This document shows, piece by piece, positions 1 through 14,100 of a stretch of 64,000 bases of DNA (position 1 is the stretch's first letter; every line of letters starts with the position of its first letter). Both the position numbers and the translations under genes were made by a program. This stretch comes from Prostheceraeus crozeri (lineage: Eukaryota > Platyhelminthes > Polycladida > Euryleptidae). The stretch covers positions 1 to 64,000 of the forward strand of contig CAJQUW010008736.1 in assembly GCA_907163375.1 (NCBI GenBank), read 5' to 3'. The notes beneath the pieces are model-generated. The model had not been told where the DNA came from. It searched no databases and worked only from the letters and a program-made list of their open reading frames with translations.

Positions 1-197
1 TGTCAAATTGAGAAAGTTTTTCTCGCCGATTGCCTTGAAACTCACCCTACCGATGCAGAATTTCACGCTGAATCCGAATCTGACCTCCGTTTTCTCATCC
101 GACCACTCCTTCCACTCGAAACAACCCATTTTACAACCCAACATTCAGCAGATTGCACCAAAAACATCACACACTATAGCCTCAAGACTAATCCTGG

Positions 198-446
198 CGG
201 TCGCCCACGTCAACCTAGACGGTCGCCCACGTCCACCAGGCGGTCGGACCCACTCACCCGAGTCTCACACTCTGTCGTTGCAGAGGGGGGGGGGGACGTC
301 AGCGAACATGTTGTGAACGTGGACCCACCCGGCCGGCACACCACGACAGACCACAACCTCTGTCGTTCCAGAGGGGGGGGGGGACTCAGACACGAAGCAC
401 CACGGCGGCCGACCACGACACTCTGCCGTGCCAGAGGGGGGGGGGG
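198..446. repeat. GC-rich minisatellite with three G11 tracts
   Basis: Three units share the layout CTCTG, six loop bases, CAGAG, then a run of exactly eleven G (285-295, 373-383, 436-446). Each is a five-base-pair hairpin followed by a G-run. To the left, GGTCGCCCACGTC occurs twice (198 and 221). The block is far more GC-rich than its surroundings. Frames through it give only Pro/Gly/Arg-rich low-complexity peptides, so I do not call a gene. Confidence 0.75.
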
Positions 447-540
447 ACGCAGCCACGACGCCGGCCTTCTTGCGCTGTCCAGTATTTGTCACTTGCTTAC
501 TACTGGACGAGTTATGATAGATGCAATGCGAAACTGAATA

Positions 541-3479
541 GTGCGGTCGATGGTAAGAAAAGTATTGAAACATTTTGCATGAAAGTTGTTACAATGTTGT
601 TGGAAACAGCAAATCAGAAACGGGAAGCAGAATGAAGCTGTTAGATGAGATAACTAATAAGAAGAGATAAAATGAATAGAAAAAGCGCAAACTGCTGACA
701 GGCTTTGTATCTAATAAGATTATGATAATGGAAGATAAGGATGATCAGTGAACGGATGTTTAGTTTGCGAAAACTCGAGTTAACGCATGTCTGTAAGTTT
801 CACTGAAATTGCATTAACGTGCGAAACGGATCAAATAGGGTTGATTGTATCAAACAAATAATCTTGATTCTAATATGGACAGTTTCCTTTTACATGGCGT
901 CCGCACTAGCAATGAATGCGATAGTTTTCTTACATTAATACATGTTCGCAATAAACGCCTGCTCTCGCTTTTTCATCAATTTCCATTCATGTAATATTGA
1001 TTTATGAGTCCATGAAAACATTTGAAGATTCGATCCCGTGAAAGTATTGTTTTTTGTTGTTATTCAAATTATCTTGAAAATTTCCTATTATTTACTATTT
1101 TTTTTTGCGTGATTCCTATTTTTGTCCTATTTTTTTAGGGCGTTCCTATTTTTTCTATTTTTTGTCTATTCCTTGTAACTTGAGCCCTGTTATTGGAACA
1201 AAACATCCAAAATTTTTTTCTCTTCTTTCTTCTCACATTCTTGACAATATGCATTGAATGCCTGTTTGGATTCTTCTTGTGAATATGAATTTAGCAAGGT
1301 CTTTGTGATCGATGAAGTGTTCAACATCCGACCATCGACACATTACGGTATCTATTCACATATCTTTTGAATCGGTCTCCCATAATGGCGTGCTACCCTC
1401 GATATACTATTGATATACTAATGGTCTCCTCAGTTGCACGAAGCCATTATGAAATGATTTACTTTGATAGAAACATTTCGTTGCTGGAACACATCCACAT
1501 GCAGATCCCTGACAGACATTCAGTATTGTCAAACGTGAAAGAACTGCAAAAGAACTACAAATTATGGAAGAATTGAAAACAACCAAATAAGGCATACACA
1601 CGTACAATCCGAATGCAGGCATGTATGGCTTCCACTGTGCGGTACATTGATTTTAAGACCTTAATTCTAACCCTATCCATACCGGACTCTGAAGGGCGTA
1701 TGACTGAATTGGCCTCCCCTTAACTTCCAAACCAATGTTCCAAATCACATGAAATTCACGGCACAACATATTTAGCGTGTGAGTTTTTTTATCATGATGT
1801 TCATTTGCTCCAACTCATTCATCCCTATGTTGTAAAAAAGTAATTCAAGATGTAAAATCAATTTTGGCAGATCTTTCTAAATTTGAAATTTTCCGAACTT
1901 TAGCCAGAAAATCTCTTCTATTATAAAGATTGCAGAGCGCCCGTTCGCCTGGACAAATAATGGAAAGATATCCTCAAACATCATGTCTGAAGACATACTT
2001 CTATTCTATCTTCTCAATTATTGCTATCTACGATGCTAAACGAATTAAGTGTACCAGGAAGTTACTTATCTGAAAACGACAAGATTGATGTGCATGCCCT
2101 ACGCGGAATAGCTTATATGACAAACATACGCATAAGAAATGTGGAAGATTTTCCTTCAAAAGTAACCTTTCCAATGTGTCTGTGAAATGATGTTCAACAG
2201 CTGAAAGTAGCTACATAGGGCTATATGATTATATGAAGAAGGACGACACTAGACTATGAAAAGACATAGAAGCGACTACTTTACAACTACTAAAAAAGTA
2301 TAAGAAGCATTTACTCAACATTTTTTATTTCCAATGCTACATTCGATGTCTATGGCATAATAGATGAATATGATATGATTCATAGACTCACATTTGTCAA
2401 ATAATGTACTCACATTGGAGGTAGATCCGTTTCGTCAAAAGTTACATGTATCATGCAAGAAGTTTGCATGAATGTTTGTAAGAAGTAGGCTAATCATTTT
2501 CAGACCATCAAACAAAATTCAATGGGTCAAATTCAGCAATTTTAGTGAAAATTTTGAAAATCAGCTAAACTTGGGTCACAAAATCTAGCTTTTTACCTCG
2601 GGTCACAAAATCTTAGGTCAGGCGGCCTAGCTTTAAGAAGATTACATCAAAAAATTGGGAGACCGAATCGTCCGTCTCCAGTATGGATAGTTATAAAGTC
2701 ATTAAAAATCTTGTAATTGCAATATAGTTGAGTATGTTTTGCTTGCATCTTTTTCTGATAGCATTCTCAACTTAGAATAATCAAGTTTTAAAATGTATTC
2801 TTGATAGTTATTGATCTTCAACAACTAATTTTGACAGTATACCAGTATCATTATCAAGTGAAAAGGAATACAACATTTAAAGGAGGTCAACATTCAAAAT
2901 ACTGTGTAGTAATTTGTTGGAATGGTGAACCTTGGGTGACCATGCCCACTCCGCTCTGCTGCACCCTTCTTATTTCTTGCCAAGGTGACTGTCTTTGCAA
3001 AGGCATCTCTTCCAACAGTGATTTAAATGTTGTACTTATATGTAATTCTTCCTTCTTCCCTTGAGATCAATATGTTGGTCAAAGATTTGTTGGGGATCAA
3101 TAAATAATAATTAGACAATTTAAAATTTGATTTTTCCAACTTGCTTCATGAATACCATAAATCAAGGTAATATTTGCAGTTAATTTGCTCTATCTTCGTA
3201 TGCAGTCTACTGTAATATTTACGTGCGGTGTACAGGCTACAAACAAACTTACTACGGTATGAACAAGAAATAAGCATAGTGCTTATGGAAAGCAGTGGCA
3301 AGAGTGTGGGAGTCTGGAAAGATATCCAAATGTTGGACTGTGGCAGATGGCTAAACTGGAGAGTTGAAGATTGCAAGATCTCATGGTACGATTGGTGGAA
3401 CATGGGCTATTGTCATGTGATGTATTTCTGACACGTTGAGGAATCCGGACCGACCTTCAATGTCATCAATGTACCTTCA
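541..3479. other. No gene seen; T-rich low-complexity patch
   Basis: AT-rich DNA without a convincing coding frame. Positions 1080-1168 hold a degenerate repeat built from CCTATTTTT-like words. Short open frames here have no recognisable domain and no splice context that I can support. Confidence 0.5.
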
Positions 3480-4090
3480 ATGTACTAAATATTGGTTCCG
3501 CTCGGTGGTTCCGCCAACTTAACACACGTCTCCCCACCGGTACTAAATAATGGGAATTGACTTTGTACCGAGTGATAAAACAAAGAGACGAAAGACTCAT
3601 CGTCCGATCTGTGCCGCGGAAGTGGGAAGCTTGGGTGGATAGACACCATCCAATTGAATTATCTCTATCTGACCAACGACCTCGTCTAGCGTTGATCGAA
3701 GCGATAGGGAAGAGACTGATTATGGGTGAACAAACCGTTCACTGGAAAGATTGCGTTAGGGATGCCAATGAAAACAAAACTGCGAAATATAAAGAACTTG
3801 CCGAATGGATTCAGAAGCAAGGTTGGAAATGTGAGCTCATGCCTTCTGAGAGTGGGATGCTGAGATTTCGTTGCTTCATCGGTGAGAAAATTTCATGTTA
3901 ATGCCGGTGTTTAAGTGTGAAGATCACCATGAAGAAGTTGAGTGCAAAGGTGGAAGAAGGTATGACCTGGGCGCAACGAGCTACTGCGGACCGACCATCT
4001 TGAGAGATGCTGAGCTTAGTGGGCCGAAATCTCACTGACGGCTGGTGCCGATGTCTCATGTCCTTTTGGGTGCAGCATTTGCTGTTTCAC
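3480..4090 (+). pseudogene. Decayed LINE 3' end (C-terminal endonuclease-like region)
   Basis: The frame 3557-3901 contains the sequence VHWKDCVRDANENKTAKY followed by an LAEWIQKQGWKCELMPSE-like stretch. This resembles a segment recurrent in C-terminal regions of non-LTR retrotransposon proteins of invertebrates: a Trp-x-x-x-hydrophobic segment, an Ala/Asn/Lys-rich KY block, then a GW motif. Downstream text in another frame (to about 4090) reads like the remaining tail, with WAQRAT and a DGWCRCLMSFW-like ending. No single frame spans the block, so it is dead. Family assignment is from memory of the pattern and is not aligned; the clade is unknown. Confidence 0.5.
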
Positions 4091-5170
4091 ATGTCCAAAA
4101 ATTTCACTTATCAAGCGATTCTATTTATAGAAGATTTCTAACACATATTGATTACTCAGTTCTCAGTCACTAATAGTCACGCATGTTATCTTCAGCTACT
4201 TTTAGGAGCTATCTATTATTTTGTCACGATCTCATATAAGTTCATTTTCAATTGTCAACGCATTACATACTGTAGTTTCTCAACGCACGTTGCGAATTTT
4301 GTCCAAATGCTGCGCCAAGAAATGTCATCTGATTCATGTGATCAGCATATAAGATTAAGTTCAGATTACTGCCCATTTCTCGAGAGTATTAGCGGCATTT
4401 TTCGATTATTTTGAGCGGTGAGCGAGCAAAAGGATGATTTTGAGGAAATGAGCGGTGGGCGAGCGAAAGCGGAATTTTAATCCGCTCAAAAATACTGAAT
4501 GTTAGCAATTTCCACGGAGATTTCAATCCAATTTGGAAATGGACATTATTGAGCCACTCCCACAGCTACCCATGATTCTAAATATTGTATTATGACCTCT
4601 GCATCGGCGTAATTCCGTCTGTCAATTTAATCTTGCATTCAGCTACATGTCAAAACACAATTAAGGGTCTTGAATTTCAGAATTACTATGTGCAGAAAAA
4701 TAAAAAGCTTTTCTGACATGCATGCACAGAAAATGAAAGTAGGAAGACATCTGAATCTTAATTTTAAAGTTTGTAAGTTGCAGTGAATAGGCTGATTTCA
4801 ACAGCGGTTGCAATAACCTGAGCAAATAATTGAAACCACAGCTTTTGAGCTGTAAGCGGCGTTTAATCAATCTTAGCACGTTGACGGTTGATAGCAGAAA
4901 ACATCAGCAACGTTATAAGCAGCTTTGCTTCATGAATTCATGAAGCTTTGCTAATTTAAATATTATATGCTTGCTACTGACTACGTACGTATACACATGA
5001 TTTGATTGCAACATACTGTACAGTGTACATGTGCCTTCAATTGATCGCAAAAGGACATTTTAAGCAAATTTGAGTGAATTTCAATAAGACGTGCTGTAAA
5101 AAACACTGAATCACACATAAGCTTGCTGCAAAAAATCAATTATTATAAAAAAATCACACTAACTGCCATT
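4091..5170. other. No gene seen
   Basis: AT-rich unique-looking sequence. Short open frames lack domains, repeats or splice context. Nothing supported. Confidence 0.5.
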
Positions 5171-6216
5171 AGTGTTGTTTTCGTCTTAGAGCTTTGATTT
5201 TCGTTTTCGCATTCGTTTTCGAGTTCACTTAGTTATCACTATCGTTTTTACTTTCGTTTTATTGTCATCATGACTTTTTGTTTTCGATTTTTAATAGGCA
5301 TATTTCCTTATATTTTGATAACTGCAAGGGGCTGAAAGCATTATGGAAAATTGCTTAATTTATCAAATTAATAGTTTACCAATATTGTATAGAAAACGCT
5401 TCTGTTCCTTGGATAATATTTTCTGATGTTTGTGGCCTGAGCAGAAGATGATTATACATGCATGAGCAAATTATTAAGTAAGCATGATTATTGTATTGGT
5501 ACTTGAAATTTATCAGTTTCACAAGAGCAGTCTCACACGATCAGAAGGAATACTGTAGTAGAAAATGAAATGAAGTATTAATTGTAGCCAAATTTATTGA
5601 AACTGTCAAAGCCTATTGCCAAGAAGTGACTGTAATAACTGTCACAGCAAGGTTTTGTTGCACTAGAATAAGGCTTCCCTTTCGAGATGCTGTACCGCAA
5701 GTATGTTTCTTCTGCCCCGATAATGATACCAGACTGGGAAAAAAGCTTCCCTTTCGTATAAATGCACATAATTTACATTTTGTGACTTCATTTTTGAAAA
5801 TATGGTGGTATCAAAGCGCACTCGGAATACTTCGTCACTAAGATGGTGAATGAGGATAGGATTTCCGTGTGTATATAGGGACTAATAAAATATTCCTGCA
5901 TATGCTAATGATGAGGAAAGCTTAGAGAATTAAATGCTGTCAGAATTAGTGCCCTCCAAGTAATAGACCTACTGTATGCAGCGTGTAGTTTGTCGCATTC
6001 CGAGTGCTGAGCTGAGATGATGTCCATTCATCTTTATTTATTTTATTTAATTACATAGATTTATTTTACCACTCATCTTACTTTACAAATACCATCTCGC
6101 TTACGGACATCTAAAACGAAAACAAAATTGTCGAAAAGCCTTCGTTTCCGAAACGGATACTAAAAATGCCAAAAGCGAAAACAGTTTTCGTTTTTGTTAG
6201 CGAAAACAGCACGACA
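5171..6216. mobile_element. Possible degenerate hAT-like non-autonomous element
   Basis: The left end reads AGTGTTGTTTTCGTC and is followed by several TTTTCGTTTTCG-like words. The right end has many CGAAAAC words and finishes CGAAAACAGCAC, an imperfect inverted copy of the left end. Ends of the form CAGTG(T/C)TGTTTTCG with CGAAAAC subterminal repeats are typical of some hAT elements. I could not find an 8-bp target duplication. The interior (5280-6100) shows no transposase. Confidence 0.35.
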
Positions 6217-7945
6217 CAGAGAGTTCCGTGCATGCGAGGTTGGGAGGTGAGTGGCACCTATAACGTTGAGTCTAATTATTCCAAAATGGAACGATGTACA
6301 CCACTTGTATGGAAGTTTGCATCGCATAATTTAAAGAACCGTCGTTATACACGTATTTACCGCTCCATAATATAATATTGTACTGTGCATTTGTGCTATG
6401 CGATCATCATTGATGGTGTAGAAATTAATCTTTATTCATTATCAAACACCAGTAACTTTATGCCGCACACTAATGTACCTACTTTTCTATGAACTATTTC
6501 ACATTCACTTAATTAGATCACTAAGCTAATAGAATATAATTAAATAATGAGTTGCATCCTCATTTGAAATATGGGAACAGACCTGAATAGATGCTTTTTC
6601 ATCCAATATCAGGAATCATCAGCAGGCCTAGTTTACATCTCTCAACATGGGCACAACTCCCTAAAGTTGCAGCCATGCCCGGGCAAATTGAAAATTTGCA
6701 ATTACCAAGTTAGTGAAATTTCGACGGGCATTCATAAAATATCACTTTCTGAATTACGTTGAATTTAAACACCCTACTGGCAAATCACTGCTTTTTTGCA
6801 AATTCAATCTAAAAAGAATTCTATTCTGGTAATTCTATTTACAATGGGATTGCAAAAGGCAACCTTTATTACTTATTGCCGGCGCATTAACTCAGGCGTT
6901 TGACAGTAGTATGTTTAAAGTGATTTTCAATGAATACTCATCGAAATTTCACGAACGTGCTAATTACAAATCTCGAACTCGCTTTATTAGATTACTAAGC
7001 TATTGTGCAATTTTGTACATGAAAACGTTGAATTGAATGCTTTAGATGTTGAAACATTTTAATGCAAATGGCAAGAGTAGTGTAATTAGAATCTGAAATT
7101 CAATGACATAACTCTAAAAAATCTCTCAAATGCCCCCCCATGTCCCGTGCTGTCAATCAATCAGCTTTGATATGTTTGCAGTCTGGCATCGGTCTCTACT
7201 GAGACATTAACATCATAATTATTCCTTAAAGCAGTGGCCTATTTATTGTGCACCTATTCAGACTGATCGGCAATTACTAAACAATTATTTTTCAATCACA
7301 GTAGCGTAATCGAGAACCACACTGTCTGCAGCGGTGTAGTTGCATAGATCGCTAATCAAAATCAAACCATCAGACGCCTTGCTATCGTGGCAAAGTCAGT
7401 CATGATAAGACAATAGTGTGCGTTGCCCGAGGTGATAGCTTTGCGGACATTCGATGGACATATGATCATCGGTGTATCCATCACGCTGATTTCGAACGGT
7501 CTGGCTACTAATGCCAGTTTTACCGCCCGCTCCGTTGTTATGGTCAAATTTCATGACGAATGGATGTGTTAGATTGAATTTCTGAACGATTGTTATTGGT
7601 ACGCTTATCTCTAACGACATGCGCAAGCTCTTGGTTGGAGCGGTTGCCCTGACACCGTTGTCAGGTTGTATAGAGCGCGCGGCACGTGGATTATTTAATT
7701 ATGAAGAACCGAATCTCCTATCAGCTGTAGGCCTATCCTTTGACATTGAACAGCTATTGTACATAGTAATCATCGGCCCTTAGAATAATCCCTTGCTAAT
7801 CTTTTGTTAATTCGTTCAATGATATTCTTTCTGCTTAAATCATAGTTCATGGCTTTGATCTCATCATTACCAATCTGATTCTTCTCACCAACCCAAACAA
7901 GTCTTTCAGTATTGCTTAACGCCAACTACTAACTACGTGTGAAAC
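6217..7945. other. Upstream region of the seven-exon gene
   Basis: No coding frame supported. A small perfect inverted repeat, CCTGACA/TGTCAGG, lies about 290 bp upstream of the first ATG (near 7647-7664), and GGTTGCC just before it resembles half of an RFX X-box. Neither is enough to call a promoter. No TATA box can be fixed. Confidence 0.35.
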
Positions 7946-8117
7946 ATGGCTCAACCAACGACTTTTCTTTATCCCAATCATCGTCGATGCCAACTTGTAG
8001 CAGTAAAGGAAGGGATTTTCCATCCAAATCTGCCTTCTTTCAGACGAATGGATATGGACTCTGTTGGACATAAACTATCTGACGAACATTCTCGGACAAC
8101 AACTACCTGTACAAAAG
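7946..8117 (+). CDS. Exon 1 of the seven-exon gene
   Basis: Starts at the ATG in AACATGG, a fair Kozak context, and encodes 57 residues plus one base. It ends ACAAAAG before the donor GTAAGT. This is the largest exon and reads without interruption. It carries the N-terminal FLYPNHRR segment. Confidence 0.8.
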
Positions 8118-11100
8118 GTAAGTCAACAAGCAATTAATGCAGGCCTACATGTATTTCGAGTTTTTCTGTGTTTGTGATTTGATTTTGTCTCTGGTATTGA
8201 TATAGACTAAAGGCGGTTGACATGCCGTCAACGCTGTCAAAATACAGACGATAGATAATTCGTCGAAAAATCCTTAAATACTTGTTGTACATGTATCTGA
8301 AATGTTATGGTTGTAAAAAGAATGATGACTCGTATGTTGGGATAGAGAAAACAGATCCCGCATTCCATTTCTTTTCTTCCACTTCGCTGCTTAAAATTGC
8401 CGCAATCTCAAAAATGTTAAATAATTGTTTTCTATAATTTTTATTTTATAAGTTTTTTTATCACATCACAAAAATGATTTATCTTTAAGAATAAAGTTTC
8501 CTTCGTTCGTATGTGGGTTGGGCCTTTCTTTACTACATTTCCCTTACGAATAAACATAATATTCTACAGTGCAGACAGGCAGGCAGACAGGCATATCAGA
8601 CAGACAGACTTGTAAACAGATCAGATGGTAGACCGGCATATAGTTGGGCTTCGTTTGAGTCAGAAGATAAATGTTCCTTTATTTGTAAAGCTCAAACGTT
8701 AATTGATCATGGTTTGATCACGAAATATATATTCATGTAAATTTCCTGTTGCCGAGGCTAATATGACGTGTACAATCAACACATTTGGGCTGATTGTATC
8801 ACATGCCACAAAATTCAGGCCTCCTTACAAGTTTGAAGACATGTAGACAGAACATATTTTGTTGGTAGCTCGCGACGTCAATGTTGAGGCAGAAGTCTAG
8901 GCCGGGAGCTACTGACACTTTCTTCCTAAATTCGCGCAAAAAAGGGGTTTAATAGCATGGATTTGTAGATCTTGAAGCGCTGAATACAAAAATCAAATTT
9001 TTGAGTGTCACAGCCAGTCGCCTTCGGTTATAGGCAAGGTTAGACAATTCCCATTCGAATCCAATGCTAAAATTCAAGAAATACGTGTATCTATGGATTG
9101 TGAAACACTTGGCAAATTTCGTACATTTTCTTCTGCAGAAGAGAAACTATTTATCGGAATGCCATGAAATTTGAAACATGATTGAGTTCAGAAAATCAAC
9201 TTCGATATAAAAGTTGAAGTGAGCCACATGATTCAGTATTTGATGCTTGAGAGCCTCTACAAAAAGAATAAAATCGCCAAAATTAAGTCAAAACATGAAA
9301 TTTACTCATTTTATAGAGGCTTTTAGACATCTAATACTGAATCATACGACTCACTTCAACTTATATATCGAAGTTGATGTTCTGAACTCAATCATGTTTC
9401 AAAGTTCATGGCATTCTGATAAATAGTCTCTTTTCTGCAAAACGCCCCAACTGCGCTTAACAACAACTTTGCAAGATGAAATAACCATCATAAAACTTAA
9501 ATGGGTAGCCCAAACTCGAAGCACTGATGATAAGCAGTTTTAGGCTATTAGTGGCACGGATAATTTTCATGAACACTTCGGTCCAGATCTCATTCCAGGT
9601 TACAATTATATCAACCGTGACACCAAATCGCATGAACGGTTGAGATATTAGAGTTTTGGACCCTATTTTGTTGAAATCTCTATTTAAACGCTGTCTACAC
9701 TCCAAGCTTATTCAACTTATATCGACATAAGTCAAAGTAGTGGTATACTTTCAACTCCCAATACTTCTCATATCGCACTCTCATATCAATTGCATGTCTC
9801 CAAACTTTATAAACGTACAAAAATGTTTCCTTAATGCATGTTTGCAAACTTAGGAGACTTCGGTGTACATATTTGCGGCAAGCTTGATCTGCAAACATTG
9901 ATTCGCGGCAAGCTTGAATGTACAACTAGAAGTTCAGTGCAGTATTAATGTGAAGTTATCAAATAAAGTTATAGAATTAGATACAACTTCCATTCATTAC
10001 TCATCAATTTGCATCTTATGTGAAGTATGTCGTGAAATAAATATCGAATACATTTATTTCGCTAGATCATTATCAGCCGCACGGTTGACGTAACATCATT
10101 TAAGATACTGTAGGAAAGTTTGCGGTCTGCAAAGCGCGGAGTTTTATGCATTTTTATACACTAGGTGACATGCCATGCGTAATTCACGCGTATTTACGGA
10201 ACACCCCAAACATCCGTGGTTAAGGACATTCTATTCTTCTACCCGCTGCACTAAGAATCAGAAATCACTTGATCTGATGCTGTTAAAACATGAGGAATGT
10301 TTATGAATACGCGCGGGCGAGCGTTTATAGTTTGCGCGTCGTCTACGGTTGTCTGTGTTGCCGCTTGAATCACGGATGAACCGCTAGGCATGTTCTGTCT
10401 TCCCTGAGCATGAAATTGAGGTCATATCATATTGTTTAGCCTCTGATACATGCAGACACATGAGACGCAGAGTGTATATAAAAGGACTGCCAACTATACT
10501 AACTTACATTATATAACAGATGTTGCAGCAATGTCCCGCATAGCCACGGATGTTTGGGGTCATGTGTAATTACGCGTGGTTTACGCGTCAATTACGCGTA
10601 ATTGAGCGTGGCATGTCACCCAGTGTAGCTTACCAAATGCTTACTCCAACATAGAAAATTAGCCTTGACTATCCATAGCACTTTGATACTCTCCTGCACT
10701 TAATCAACGTTGCCTCATCATTAACGTCAAAATCAATGATAAACCATCATCTGGAATACTTTCTAGAGCAGTGATCTTAGACCTTGGAATTAGAGATTGA
10801 AAACCATTTGAATCTAAAAGTCGAATATTATTGGCAGCTGAATTGTTTGCCAGTTTATTACTTGCTCCAAAAAAGTTCTAGTGAGGAAAGCACATCACAG
10901 GAACAATTCCATGATGCTATTATGTATACATACACTGAATGTTTCTCACGTCACACTGACATGTTTATTTTGTTTTCGGCCTCGATAATATTCATTTGAA
11001 TTTCAATTAAGTTAGGGAAGTGCTAGAATGCAAGGTACAGTTGACCTGTTCAATGACCACGTTGTCAACTATTGTTGGTCATTCAGAAAATGATCAAAGC

Positions 11101-14100
11101 GATAGCGGCACTATGACAGTTGATCAATTCAATTATTGTCTGTGCATTGTTCAAATCAACTAACCACAGGCCTTGCAAGGACATCTTAAGACCTGTAGCT
11201 TACAATGTACAGTTTGATATGATTGCATGACTACATCGCTATTGCATCAAAGAACCCACATCTATACATTAAGTTAGACAGACAACTTGCGGCTCAACCT
11301 GATCAAACGAATGATTAAATTTTGATTTTTTGATCTCTTGTCCATCTCCTGTCATTCATGTTGCAGTAATCTTGATAATCAAAGGATGTAGCCGTGCTCT
11401 GAATGATTGTTCATTTTCACTGAAAATAGACTAGGGATTAAATCTGAATTGTTCACAAATCCATTATTTTACATCAGGCCGCGATGGGTGTGAGATTGGG
11501 TCTTGTCTTATTATTGTGGTGAATCCTATGACCCGACTAGGAAATGGACATTCTTCCGAGAAAATAGAGAGAGTTCTGTGGCAGTTCTCGATTTCGTTGC
11601 ATTGAAAATTTTGAATGTTGTCACAAGCTCAAGTAACGGGTTTATTTGGTCACACATTGGAAATAGTGCTATTCGAATGCAGCAGACATCAGGAAGTCGA
11701 CTTTCACAAGGCGGGAAGAAAAATAGGTCGGCTCCACTCTATCACTGGTGAGGTCAATATTATTCAGCAGTGCAACAGTTGCGCTGGGTACAACAAGGGC
11801 TGCGATTATTTGAAATATATAGCAGCACGGAAACTGAGTGAAAGATATACAAATGCAAACAACAAAAAAAGTAAAGATATGAAACTGCCGAAACTAAACC
11901 GAGCTCTTCGTAGCTTCGTACACCGAATTTCATGAAACTAGTCGAGCAGCAATGTAGTTTTCTGAAGAAATGAGTTGACATTGTTGTCAATGCCATTTGA
12001 AATGCGATCACGGGTGACTGGCATCTTTACATACAGGCGCTAAATAATATTAAGGCGCACATTTTTGACAATTCGTCTGAAGTAGCATGAAAAAAGTTTA
12101 TCTGAATCTGAGTTAGTCGCAGAATAATTTCGAAGATATTTACTGGTGTGGATTCGGTGCGGTAGCAGCGTAGATGCGGATTTGGGTGCGGACGCGGATC
12201 TGAAAAATTAAGTTTGTCTATCTTTGGCCATTATATCAGCTTTTTGAATCAAGAAAGAAAGGAAGACCAAATTTGCTATACACACTCTCATGCAATCAAC
12301 ATAAAAGTTCAGCTTTTATTGATAAAATATGTTGGCAAAGGCTTAACAAAACTCTGTCGATTTGATAACTGGGAGTTGTTAACCGAAATCGTCGCATTAG
12401 TTCGTTCCTGTAGGGGATTGAGAGGTACAAGCAAGTCACAATTTCTCCTGTAGATTGTCTAAGCTGCATATTGCATCTACGATAACTTATTCAGACCTGA
12501 ACGCTGCTCTTATGCATAGGTTTTGCGCTCGATTCCGCACTCATACCTTAATATGGCGCTCCTCTCTCTCATTGCTGACCCAGTAGTGAATGGGTACCTA
12601 GCTATTGTTGTGTTGGGGAGTGCAAGCAGTGGACAACGGATTTAGACCTCAAGTGCTGTACAAACATATTTTAGTGTGACGCTAATATAATTCACCTTAG
12701 CCTTGCGTTCATAATGTGGACTATGATTAGAATCAGTCCTGTGGAAATAGTCTTCGGGCCGTCAGAAAAATTCTCTCCGGCTCAGTCAGCTCCCAATTTA
12801 CTCGCTTAACTACCACAATGACGATCGACAAGGTGCTGAGATGCCGAAGCGATGAAGTGCTGCAATAGTGGAGGTGCTTCGAATTCAAAACTTGCTAGAC
12901 ATTCTATTTCTAAGGAAAGTCGAAGAGGAACCGGTTAGTAAGCTGCATTTCGACATCAGTGCTTTGTTTCCGAAAAACTGACTCCAGTGACGAAGCGATG
13001 CCAAAACTTTCTATTTGAAACACGTTACGGCTTTTGCCTTTGCTTTGATTTACATGCTCTTCCGACGGATTAACGCACTTCAAGCTTTTTATATATTATT
13101 TCATAGATCACAAGTCTTTTAAAATTGCTAATCGTAGTATGATGACCGTAAAATATTTTTTTCGACATTTTGACATGATTAAGATGATGCCAAATCTTCA
13201 AAATACATTTAGTTTTCAGTTAAAATCAACACCTCAGAATTACGAAGCAATCGAAATCTAACTAATATTTATTTCGCTCGTTAATTTAGTGTCACGAACA
13301 ATCAACATTAGAGAAAGACAACTCTACCTATTGACCCTTTTCGACACAACTTTAAATCTATCATTGTCTTAGAGAATAAATCTTTTCCAATCGATTACAT
13401 CAAAATGCATTTACCTCGAAGCAGAAATAAGTCAATATGAATCGTGAGGTACCCGACTTTATCATAATATTTACTGATGTGCTATTGCATAAAGTGAAGA
13501 TTTGACAGACATTACAAATATAATAAATAGCTCACATTCATTGATTACGGCAATGTTTACTTTTCGAGAAAATTAAGTGTGGTCACATTTGTTCTGCGAA
13601 GCTAATCCAAAACATTGTCATCGAAATGATTAATGATATCAAGGAATGGTGTAGCAAGCAAATAATATAGTGATTGACATTTTGAGTGCGTGCTTGACAT
13701 TTCGATTCTAATGCTTAGTATCAATGTCAGGATTTTTTCAAAAAACAAAGCAGAACGTGCAGATGATACAATTGCGTGTACTAAACAGTTTGTAATCAGA
13801 TATCGGTATTGCCTATGCAATGGCTGAAAAATGAAATCGATGTTCTCTTTAAACTGATTTGACAACTTATGGAATATGGAAACTATATCTAATCGATGAT
13901 TTCCTTCCCGACCGTTTCATGAATTCTCTAGGAAATTGGTTGCTCCCATCAAATGTACACAATAATTTTAATTAAATGATTGACAAATGAAAGCTCTGTT
14001 GCAGTCAGATATATTGGAGGGGTATCGGGATTCGGCCAGGTATTTGTAGACAGAGACAGGCATTTACTGACATCTGTTATCTGTCGTGCATTCATTCTTT

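Noticed and set aside
7637-7665. RFX X-box-like promoter for the seven-exon gene
   Set aside because: Only half a site (GGTTGCC) is present; the second half does not match.
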